A program made the translations under genes and the position numbers. Below, in pieces: positions 8,462 to 15,858 of a stretch of DNA of 30,620 bases. The stretch comes from CAVSWN01 sp046728115 (lineage in GTDB: Bacteria; Acidobacteriota; Vicinamibacteria; Vicinamibacterales; CAVVIG01). Numbering within the stretch: the stretch's first letter is position 1; each line of letters starts with the position of its first letter. The notes beneath the pieces are model-generated. The model saw nothing but the letters and a program-made list of their open reading frames with translations. It was not told the DNA's origin and made no database searches. The stretch spans positions 1 through 30,620 of the forward strand of contig JBKPDW010000428.1 in assembly GCA_046728115.1 (NCBI GenBank). Reading direction: 5' to 3'.

Positions 8462-10623
8462 AGCGAACATTTTCGGCGTCGCTGTGCGCGGTCGTGGCGG
8501 CGTTCGTCGTCGCGTCGGCCGCCGAACGGGTGTCGCTCCTGTCGGCGAAGTACTTCGACGCGATCCGTGACGAGGCGTCTGGCGAGTTGCCCCTGGTCGA
8601 CTTTCGAACCATCGTCAACCGCTTCACGGGCTTCACGCCGTCGAAGGGCGGCGACCAGATCGCCGAATACATTGCCGGCCGCCTGCGCGGTTATGGGCTG
8701 AGCGACGTGAACATCGAAGGATTTCCTGCCGACGGAAAGCGGTACTACTGGGCGTTTCTCGGCGAGCCGGCCTGGGAAGCCGAGGCGGGCACGCTGACGA
8801 TGATCGCGCCGCGAAATCAGCGGCTGACGGACTTCGCCTTCGAGCGCGCGCTGCTCGGCCGTTACAGCACGAGCGCTGACGTGACAACGGATCTCGTCGA
8901 CGTCGGCGAAGGTGTCAACGCCGCCGACTACGAAGGCAAGGACGTGAAAGGCAAAATCGCCCTCGTCACTGGTCAGGCGGAGCTTGCGCATCGTCAGGCC
9001 GTATGGGGGCACGGCGCAGCCGGCATCGTGACCTTCCGGTCGGGCGGCGAGGGAGGACTAGCGGGCAGTCCGACGCTCGGTAACCGCACGGGCGGGCCCG
9101 CGATCGTTCCGTGGGCCGGGCCGCACGGCGAGCCTCCCGGGTTTTCGTTCGGCGTTCCCTCGGACAGCGGGATTATGCTGCGCCAGATGCTCCGTCGTGG
9201 CCAGCGTGTGACGCTGCATGCGTATGTGAAAGCTACGCTCGGCGCCGGGGAGTACAAGCAGGTCACGGCGACAATTCGCGGCACCGATCCGAATGCGAAG
9301 GAAGTCTGGATCAAGGGCCACGACAACTACCGGAACGGTGGAGGCGGCAACAATCTGACTGGCGTTGGTGCCGTCATCGAAACCGCACGAGCCTTGAACA
9401 CGCTCGTAACACGCGCCGTCCTCCCACGACCGTTGCGCACAATCCGCTTCCTGTGGAGCGCCGAGCACTTCGGCGACATCATGACATTCAACACGCATCC
9501 CGAGCTGCGGGGCAGGGTGTTGTCTTTCTTCAGCGTAGACATGGTCGGGTTCAGCCAGCCGAAGACCAGAGCGGCACCGCGCCTGACCCGGCTTCCGTAC
9601 TCGCTGCCGCACTTCTTGAGCGACGTTTGCGAGGACTTCTTCAGGACGGTGGGCGACTCGAACCTCAACTCCAACCGCAGTCCGATCGGCAGCATGGACA
9701 AACAACCGATCTTCGCGCCGAGTGGATCGCGCGACGAGATGCGCTACACGGTCGAGGAATTCTGGGGCCCGAGCGATCACGAGGACATGGTCGACTCGAT
9801 GATCGGCGTTCCGGCGGTCGAGTACGGCCACCCGACGCGGTTCGCGAATCCCGACGATGACAACGTGACGTCGGTGGATCCGACGCAGATGCGCCGGGCG
9901 GTCACCATTGTCGGGACGACCGGCTACTATCTGGCGACGGCGAGCGCGGCGTCGGTACCGACCGCTGCAGCGGCGATGGCCGCTTATGCGCAGGGCCGGA
10001 TGGCGAGGGAGGCGCGACGGGCGACGGAGATGCTCGACACCGCGGGCGACTTGCAGGTTCAGTATCGCGAGGCGGTCAACGTCCTCCAGCAGTCGCTGGT
10101 GCGCGAAGTCGCCGCGCTCGAGACGCTGCGCGAGCTCGGGCAGTCGCCGGAGGCGACCGCGGCCGTCGTCCGCGCGCGCAAGCAGCTCGAGGCGCTCGAC
10201 GCAGCGAACGAAGCCGCGCTCCGCGACGCGGCGGGGCAGGCCGCCGCCGAGCGGAAGGTTACATTACGGAACCCGCCGGAACCGTCAGCGGCGGAGCGCG
10301 AGTTGTCGCGATTGATCGTCACCCGCAACGAGTCCATTCGAGGGCCGGTGAATCTGTTCCGTCCTGAGTACGGCGCAATCTGGCTCGCGCAGAAGCTGAA
10401 CGATGAGAACTTCGCGATGAAGCTCCGGATGGCCCAGAAGGGCCGTTTCACCGGCTTCGAAGCCCTGAACTTTGCCAACGGCAAGCGCACCATGCTCGAG
10501 ATTCGCGACCTCATTAGCGCCGAATACGGTCCTATGGACCCGTCGGTGCTGGAGGAATACTTCCGCATGCTGGAGAAAGTCGGCGTCGTCACCATGTCCA
10601 CCGCGCAGGGCGCCTCGCGCTGA
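8458..10623 (+). CDS. M28-family peptidase-like exported protein, paralogue B
   Basis: The product is 721 residues. The GTG at 8458 overlaps the previous stop and is preceded by GGGGAGGTGAGG, a strong ribosome site. The open frame extends far upstream to 7234, but that part is an antisense-like arginine-rich shadow of the aldolase gene. The N-terminus is a signal peptide (KRTFSASLCAVVAAFVVASA). The protein is collinear with paralogue A: PSKGGDQIAEYIAGRLRGYGL, a PA-like insert, then H288 in KGHDNYRN, GGGGNNLTG (N298), AEHFG (E336-H337), SVDMVGF (D361), GPSDHED (H441), and the C-terminal NFANGKRTMLEIRDLISAEYG domain. It keeps exactly the same departures from the M28 metal ligands (Asn for the bridging Asp, His for the second Glu), so these define a subfamily and are not decay. 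An Ala/Glu-rich helical segment (about residues 500-610) joins the two domains. Confidence 0.87.
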   Translation: MKRTFSASLCAVVAAFVVASAAERVSLLSAKYFDAIRDEASGELPLVDFRTIVNRFTGFTPSKGGDQIAEYIAGRLRGYGLSDVNIEGFPADGKRYYWAFLGEPAWEAEAGTLTMIAPRNQRLTDFAFERALLGRYSTSADVTTDLVDVGEGVNAADYEGKDVKGKIALVTGQAELAHRQAVWGHGAAGIVTFRSGGEGGLAGSPTLGNRTGGPAIVPWAGPHGEPPGFSFGVPSDSGIMLRQMLRRGQRVTLHAYVKATLGAGEYKQVTATIRGTDPNAKEVWIKGHDNYRNGGGGNNLTGVGAVIETARALNTLVTRAVLPRPLRTIRFLWSAEHFGDIMTFNTHPELRGRVLSFFSVDMVGFSQPKTRAAPRLTRLPYSLPHFLSDVCEDFFRTVGDSNLNSNRSPIGSMDKQPIFAPSGSRDEMRYTVEEFWGPSDHEDMVDSMIGVPAVEYGHPTRFANPDDDNVTSVDPTQMRRAVTIVGTTGYYLATASAASVPTAAAAMAAYAQGRMAREARRATEMLDTAGDLQVQYREAVNVLQQSLVREVAALETLRELGQSPEATAAVVRARKQLEALDAANEAALRDAAGQAAAERKVTLRNPPEPSAAERELSRLIVTRNESIRGPVNLFRPEYGAIWLAQKLNDENFAMKLRMAQKGRFTGFEALNFANGKRTMLEIRDLISAEYGPMDPSVLEEYFRMLEKVGVVTMSTAQGASR

Positions 10624-10644
10624 CGCGGCGGTTTGGAGCTGCTC

Positions 10645-12198
10645 ATGAAAAGGACATCGATACTGGGTGCGGCGGCGCTGGCGGTCATCAACGCTTCCGG
10701 CACGGCGATGGCGGCGGTCGAGAAGATCGAAATCAAGTCCCGCGAGACCTATCACGCGTCGCGTGTGGGTTCATATGTGAAAATCACGGGCAGCTTCGTC
10801 GGCAGCCTCGATGCCGCCGAACCGATTCCCAACCTCGCGCGCGCCCCTCACCGCCCCGACGGTCGCGTGGAGTACGAGAGCGGCTTCATCATCTTGGCGC
10901 CCGAGTCGGCCGGCGCCGGGAATCGCGTGCTGTTGTTCGACGTGGAAAACAACGGGCGCCCGGTGACGCACGGTCTGTACAACACGCCGATTGAAGGCAC
11001 GAACTCCGGCCTCGACTTCGGCAACGGCTTCATCGAGGACAACGGCTACATCGTTGCCGTGACGGACTGGCAAAACGGGCGCGGCATCCGGCTGCCGGAG
11101 TACCCGGGTTCAAACGGCAAGCCGGTACCGATTACGGCGGTCGGGTTCGCCGCCGTGCGGGACTTTGCGGCATTCCTGCGCTTCGAAACCAAGGACCGGT
11201 CGGGCACGGCCAATCCGGTCGCTGGCGCCGTCGAGCACGCGATCGCGGCCGGATCGTCCCAGACCGGCCGTTTCCTGAAGTCCTTCGTCCACCACGGATT
11301 CAATCGCGCCGGGACGCGCACGGTGTTCGATGGTATTCACGTGCACGTCGGCCAGAGCGGATCGATGCCGTTCATTCCGCCGGCTGGCGTGAGCCAGGAA
11401 ACGATCAATCTGACGATTACAGGAGACAGCTCGGTGTATCCGTTCACCTACGCCGAGGTGCTCGCGCCGCTGGCCGGACGTGGCGAGACCCCGCCGAAGA
11501 TCATCGCGACGAACGTCGAAGCGGACTATTTCCGGCGACGCCTGTCGCTCGTCCGCACCGGCGCGAACGGGATCACCGAACAGCCGATTCCGCCTTCCGT
11601 GCGTATGTGGGATGTCGGCGGCGGGAGCCACGGCATCATACCCACGCAGGACTGCGATATGCCGCGCAGCAATCTGGACTGGCATCCGATCCTGCGCGCC
11701 GCCCTGGTGCGGCTGACGAGCTGGGTCGTGTCGAATCAGGCGCCTCCGGCGACGCAGCTCATTCCGCTCATGCCAGGCGATTCGGTGCCGTATCTGCTGC
11801 CCGCGCCGACCAAGGATTATCCGAACGCGAAGCTGATGGTGCCGAAGCGCAATGCCGACGGGAATTCGGAAGGCGGCATCCGGCTGCCGCTCGTCGCCGT
11901 GCCGCTGCAGACATGGGGAGCGTGGAACGCACCGCTCACGAACAACTGTGGCGACATGGCGGGATTCGCGTATCCGTTTGCGCGCACGCGCTTTCAGCGC
12001 ATGATGACGAACGATCCGCGTCCGTCGCTCGAAGAGCGATATCCGTCGCGAGCGGCGTTCATGCAGAAGATCACAGCGGCCGTCGACGAACTGGTCCGCG
12101 ACGGATACCTGCTGCGGCCCGACGCGGACGCTATCACGGAGAACGCGCGAAAAGCAGCCGCCGCGATTCCGGAACCCGCCAACGACACGCGCGACTAG
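10645..12198 (+). CDS. Exported alpha/beta-hydrolase domain protein (Abhydrolase_10-like)
   Basis: The product is 517 residues. The ATG at 10645 follows GGAG at the usual distance; a TTG at 10633 adds only four residues. It starts with a signal peptide (MKRTSILGAAALAVINASGTAMA). Motifs of the secreted alpha/beta-hydrolase domain family (Pfam Abhydrolase_10, to the best of my recognition) are present: LFDVENNGRP, the nucleophile elbow AAGSSQTGRFL with presumed Ser205, NVEADYF, and MWDVGGGSHG, whose His may be catalytic. Family members are uncharacterised esterase/amidase-like hydrolases of the periplasm or cell surface. It begins 21 bases after the second M28-like gene and closes the operon, so it probably acts on the same imported compound, for instance removing an ester or amide cap. 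That role is inference. Confidence 0.85.
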   Translation: MKRTSILGAAALAVINASGTAMAAVEKIEIKSRETYHASRVGSYVKITGSFVGSLDAAEPIPNLARAPHRPDGRVEYESGFIILAPESAGAGNRVLLFDVENNGRPVTHGLYNTPIEGTNSGLDFGNGFIEDNGYIVAVTDWQNGRGIRLPEYPGSNGKPVPITAVGFAAVRDFAAFLRFETKDRSGTANPVAGAVEHAIAAGSSQTGRFLKSFVHHGFNRAGTRTVFDGIHVHVGQSGSMPFIPPAGVSQETINLTITGDSSVYPFTYAEVLAPLAGRGETPPKIIATNVEADYFRRRLSLVRTGANGITEQPIPPSVRMWDVGGGSHGIIPTQDCDMPRSNLDWHPILRAALVRLTSWVVSNQAPPATQLIPLMPGDSVPYLLPAPTKDYPNAKLMVPKRNADGNSEGGIRLPLVAVPLQTWGAWNAPLTNNCGDMAGFAYPFARTRFQRMMTNDPRPSLEERYPSRAAFMQKITAAVDELVRDGYLLRPDADAITENARKAAAAIPEPANDTRD

Positions 12199-12264
12199 TG
12201 CGGTCGCGAAGGTGATCCTGAGTGAAATGCAAGCCACGACATGTGGGTGTCCATACCAGAAACT

Positions 12265-12293
12265 CCATCGGCGTACCCCGGAGCCGCCGATGG
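12265..12293 (+). terminator. Stem-loop, probable end of the six-gene operon
   Basis: A perfect 9-bp stem, CCATCGGCG at 12265-12273 and CGCCGATGG at 12285-12293, encloses an 11-nt loop 66 bases after the last stop codon. It is followed by CGTGTTT only, so the U-tract is weak. Position and stem strength suggest transcription termination, but the poor U-run leaves room for another role such as mRNA end protection. Confidence 0.5.
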
Positions 12294-12650
12294 CGTGTTT
12301 CAAGGTCGTCCAACACGCAACTCCAGAACCCCGAACGCGAGGTACTGATCAACGACAATTAAATTTGCCGTCTTTGTTTAGCGGGTCGTCTCCGCTGACG
12401 ACGGCGGGACCACGATTTCGGCCTTGTATTTCTGTCGCAGATTTCGCAGCTATCTCCACGGACATTCTGAACGTTCGCGCGCGAGTTCTCGTCATTCAGG
12501 CGGGGCAAGGCGCGGCTAGGGGAGAGCGACGCTGATCCTGGATACGGTGCTGCCCGTCAACGCGTGCGACCACGCGGTCCGCTTCTCCGGGGCAGTCGCC
12601 TCCAGACGCGCGCGGGTCTCGGTGGTCGGAAGGCGGTCAGCTCTCGGTGG
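12294..12650. other. Intergenic, no supported gene
   Basis: About 360 bases separate the stem-loop and the transposase remnant. A small hairpin (GTCGTC/GACGAC near 12388-12405) and an AT-richer patch around 12350-12375 are present. Open frames here are short and of chance composition. No promoter or RNA gene is convincing. Confidence 0.45.
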
Positions 12651-13085
12651 TCATGCGGCCGCGTCGACTGACGGGCACGTCTCGCAGGCCGCTGATCGGT
12701 TGACCTTCACGCGGGCCCGGCGTGCGGCGGCCGCGCGTGACGTCAGGTCTGCGGGAATCGCGTTCCCGGTGCCAAAGTACATCTCGTCAGGCGTCTGTCC
12801 GCGAAACGCCGAATGTGGAAGCACGCGGTTGTGTTCGTGGACGTAGAACTCGACCAATCGACGGACCGTGGTGATGCTGTCCAACGAGTGGAGAAAGAGC
12901 TATTGATGTTTGAGGGAGCGCCACCACGCTTCGATCATAGAGTTCGAGAACTTCAGTTCCGTGAAGGCCAACACCCGGCGCAGCACGCCCGTGGTGATCA
13001 GGTCGTCGACCTGGGCATTCACGTTCTCGACGCCCGCGTCGGCCAACACGACCGGCGTCGTCTCTGAGGGCGTAGTGTCCAACAA
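12651..13085 (-). pseudogene. Integrase-core transposase, C-terminal remnant with in-frame stop
   Basis: Read on the minus strand, one frame gives VVLADAGVENVNAQVDDLI, TELKFSNSMIEAWWRSLKHQ, a TAG stop at 12902-12904, then LFLHSLDSITTVRRLVEFYV, HNRVLPHSAFRGQTPDEMYF and the end ACETCPSVDAAA. This is the last part of an rve-type transposase: second catalytic Asp (LADAG), the catalytic Glu (SMIEAWW) and the C-terminal HSAFRGQTPDEMYFGTG motif. The TAG stands where a Trp codon is expected (HQW-LF), so a single nonsense change splits the gene. The N-terminal half is not recognisable upstream; 13086-13369 holds only eroded sequence. The element is dead. Confidence 0.8.
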
Positions 13086-13369
13086 TTCGATCGGTACTCG
13101 CTCGTGAGGAAACGGGCTCCGTCATCCACTGGCGTAAGCTGCCACGGTCAACAAGCCCCTCGCACTGGTGCTCTTGGACCGGCTCCTCAGTCGGCGCGCC
13201 GCTCAAACGTTCATACAGCGATCGGCATCGGATCGTAGGCGACTTTCACGCCAGTGAGCCCTCGCACGATCGTGGCTTGGTCGGTCTACGGGCCGGCCCG
13301 GAACACGGATGTTCGACAAATCACGATGGTCGCGATGGGTTGACGGTTTGACACCGCCGCGAGTCGCTC

Positions 13370-14448
13370 TCACGCGGCTGGCCGGTGGTAGTACTTCAAC
13401 AAGCCACCGAGCCGTTCACGAGACGCAATGCGCCCATCGCCTTTCGTTTGGGCCGCCAGTGGAAAGATCAACCGGTTGCTCAATCCCTGATGGTTGCGTT
13501 CGTGATGATAATGTTCCATGAACTCACGGACCGCGCGCCGGAGCGATTCTTCACCGACCAGAATCATCCGGTCCAGGCATGATTCCTTGATCGTTCGTAC
13601 GAAGCGCTCCGCGTACGCGTTGAGATTCGGGGAACGCGCTGGCAGGCGGACCACCGTGACGTCTGCGGCGGCGAGCGTCTCGCGGAACGCCACGGTGAGC
13701 AGCGGATCCGATCGTGGATCAAGAGGCGTTTGCCCGTCAGAAAACCATCGCCGGCATCTGTCACGTTGCGACTCACCTGGTTCATCCAGACGTGGTCCGG
13801 CTCAGACGTGATCCCGGCGATCTCGACGCGGCGTGTCGACAGTTCGATGATGAAGAGCACGGCAAACCGCGTCAGGCCGGTACCGGTCCAGACGTCGACT
13901 GAGAAGAAGTCCGCAGCGGCAAGGACGTCCCAGTGTGTCTTTAGGAACTCCCGCCAGGTCGTTTTCTTCACACGTTCGGGCGCGGGCTCCAGGCCCTGAT
14001 CGTGGAGGATGTTGGCGATGGTGCCTCGGGAGATCCGGTGATCGAGGTTGGCCAGAGCCCCTTGGATCCGCGTGTAGCCCCAGTCGCGGTTTTCCGTAGC
14101 CATGCGGATGATCAAGGCTCGAATCTGGGCCATGACAGGCGGTCGTCCTGGGCCACGACGTGCACTCCCGTCGTACTTCTTCGCGATCAACGTACGATGC
14201 CAGGCCAGCAACGTGTCCGGCGTCACAATCGTGGCGATGTCCCGCAACACGCGCCGTCCGAGTCTCTTGGCCTTCGCTGCCAGGCGACGGCGTTGATCGT
14301 CCGTGAACCGCAGCCGCCTGGGTCCGAGCTGTTCCCGCAGCGCAAAGTTCTCCTCCTGGAGATACTCGATGACATTGCGTTGGTGCTGGTTCATCCAACC
14401 GGCGAGCGCGACCAGGACGAACCGCAGCGGATACGACGGTGAACGCAT
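13370..14448 (-). pseudogene. Integrase-core transposase, frameshifted
   Basis: Reading begins at the ATG at 14448 (MRSPSYPLRFVLVALAGW), followed by the EENFALREQLG coiled segment, a helix-turn-helix region (RLGRRVLRDIATIVTPDTLLAWHR), RGPGRPP, and the rve domain with first Asp in AAADFFSVDVWT. At LLIHDR the frame is lost; it resumes one base over as TVAFRETLAAADVTVVRLPA, SPNLNAYAERFVRTIKESCL (catalytic Glu) and the usual EFMEHYHHERNHQGL end at 13370. The expected HDRDPLL would need one extra G near 13706, so a one-base deletion falls precisely at the second catalytic Asp. About 360 codons would be encoded if repaired, the usual size for this single-ORF group. I could not define terminal inverted repeats. 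Confidence 0.85.
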
Positions 14449-14865
14449 GGCGCCCAGCCTATCAGAGGCGAAGGCCCGGGCTGGCTCGCTCCCGATCCGG
14501 AAAGCGCTGCCCCAACACACAGGCACTCCAACTTTTGAGGTGTCGATCGGGTTTTTGGACACGACGGCGCCGGCCGGGACCCGCCGCAGGTATCTACGTT
14601 TGCCCTCGCCTCGCGGCGTCCGGACAGGGCTCATTCCTGCGTGGCCCACAATGCCTGTGCGACCATGCCAATGCGAGATCATTCGCCCGTGCGAGTTCGC
14701 CACAGGCAAATGTCGAGTCCCTCTTACTGCGTAATCAAGTCGTCAACATCGGCCGAAGGCCGAACACTTCGTTTGGCCCGCGAAGTGGTTGTGTGCGACC
14801 TGATTCGCACGGCGATCGGAATACTGGCGAAGCACAGGACTCTCGCGAACCGAACAACGTGCGTC
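14449..14865. other. Intergenic stretch with one dispersed-repeat copy
   Basis: About 415 bases lie between the transposase start and the acetamidase stop. The part near 14449-14640 is probably the upstream end of the decayed insertion sequence. A plus-strand frame around 14700-14760 reads ARASSPQANVESLLLRNQVV, vaguely like a transposase N-terminus, but is too short to call. The segment 14763-14837 is one copy of the 75-nt repeat listed separately. Confidence 0.5.
14763..14837 (+). repeat. 75-nt dispersed repeat, copy 1
   Basis: This segment aligns without gaps to the reverse complement of 23601-23675, with 59 of 75 positions identical by my count and 34 of 38 in the right half (core CGGAAT-CTGGCGAAGCACAG). 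The best-conserved frame reads LIRTAIGILAKH here and LILTVVGILAKH in the other copy. It may be a relic of a short coding region or the end of an unrecognised element. Confidence 0.6.
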
Positions 14866-15837
14866 CTACCGCCGCGGCAGGTATTTCTTTGGGAACTTGG
14901 CCATCACCGTGAAATTGGGATCGACGACGTTCGCGATCCGCGCGACGCCGACCTGCGAAAAGACCTGGACCGCCTCCCATCGGTCGAAGCAGTACTCGTC
15001 CTCGAGCCAGTGAATCATCTCGACGTGGGCGATGCGATACGCATCGAGCAGCGGGCGCACCGACCCCGCGACCATCAGGAAGTTCTCGTCCTCGTAGCGC
15101 GGCCAGCCGATCTTCTTGCCCTTGATCAGATCGAACTGGAAGGTCACGTCCATCTGCGTCTCGATGCCTGATCCGCTGATCTCCCCGTCGCCCTGCAGCG
15201 CGTGGGCGTCGCCGAAGTAGAAGTACGCGCCGTCGTGGAAAATCGGCAGGTAGATCGTGGTGCCTTCGCGGGCGTCCGAGCTGTCCATGTTGCCCCCGAA
15301 ATTTCCAGGCGCGCCGCCCACGATCGCCTGATCGCCTGGCGGCGCCACGGCAAGCCGTCCGAGCATCGGGCTGGCGGCCACCTCAATGTGCTTCATCCGA
15401 CTCTTTGGCAAATCGAGGCTCACCGTCAGCCGCGCCCTGTCGATCTTCCAGATGAATCTTCTGGTGGGCACCGGATCGGTGAGCATCGGCGTGTCGTTGG
15501 TTGGCGTGAGGATGCCGTAGGCACGTCCGCCAGTCGATGATTCGCCGGTATCGATCCTCGGCCGGAGCCGGAGGATCTTCACGACGAGCGTGTCGGCGGT
15601 TGTCGCGCCCTCGATGAGAATCGGCCCGGCATCACCGGGCCACCGGCCGCCTTTCTCGGTGTAGCACTCACAGTAGAGGGTGTGGGTTTCGAGAACGTCG
15701 CCCGGCTTGACGCGGAGCACCGGTTCGCGCACCGCATAGGTTTGGAAGCCTTGCGTCGGTTCGTACCTGCGGGTTTCGGCCGACGCGGTCTGGTACATGC
15801 CGACCACGGCCACAAGCAGCAACAGCGTACGGCTCAC
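14866..15837 (-). CDS. Exported acetamidase/formamidase-family protein
   Basis: The product is 323 residues from a GTG at 15837 with AAAGGGG upstream. It starts with a signal peptide (SRTLLLLVAVVGMYQTASA), which is unusual because the enzymes of this family that are best known are cytoplasmic. Family marks: LRVKPGDVLETHTLYCECYT near the start, GRAYGILTPTNDTPMLTDP, PGNFGGNMDSSDAREGTTIY and YFYFGDAHALQGDGEISGSG with ET just after, the acidic and His-containing region that holds the metal site in FmdA/AmdA proteins. The fold hydrolyses short amides to the acid and ammonia. It lies 21 bases downstream of the frameshifted TonB receptor in the same direction, so the two likely form a transcription unit: outer-membrane uptake followed by periplasmic amide hydrolysis. 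The exact substrate is unknown. Confidence 0.88.
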   Translation of the reverse strand: MSRTLLLLVAVVGMYQTASAETRRYEPTQGFQTYAVREPVLRVKPGDVLETHTLYCECYTEKGGRWPGDAGPILIEGATTADTLVVKILRLRPRIDTGESSTGGRAYGILTPTNDTPMLTDPVPTRRFIWKIDRARLTVSLDLPKSRMKHIEVAASPMLGRLAVAPPGDQAIVGGAPGNFGGNMDSSDAREGTTIYLPIFHDGAYFYFGDAHALQGDGEISGSGIETQMDVTFQFDLIKGKKIGWPRYEDENFLMVAGSVRPLLDAYRIAHVEMIHWLEDEYCFDRWEAVQVFSQVGVARIANVVDPNFTVMAKFPKKYLPRR

Positions 15838-15858
15838 GGCTCGAACCCCTTTCTGCGA

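Noticed and set aside
6128..8470. 780-codon minus-strand open frame opposite both aldolase genes
   Set aside because: It mirrors the third-position GC bias of the plus-strand genes and shows no domain of its own.
13340..14570. Similar TTTGACAC and TTTGGACAC motifs flanking the broken transposase
   Set aside because: They are in direct, not inverted, orientation and only loosely alike, so they do not define element ends.
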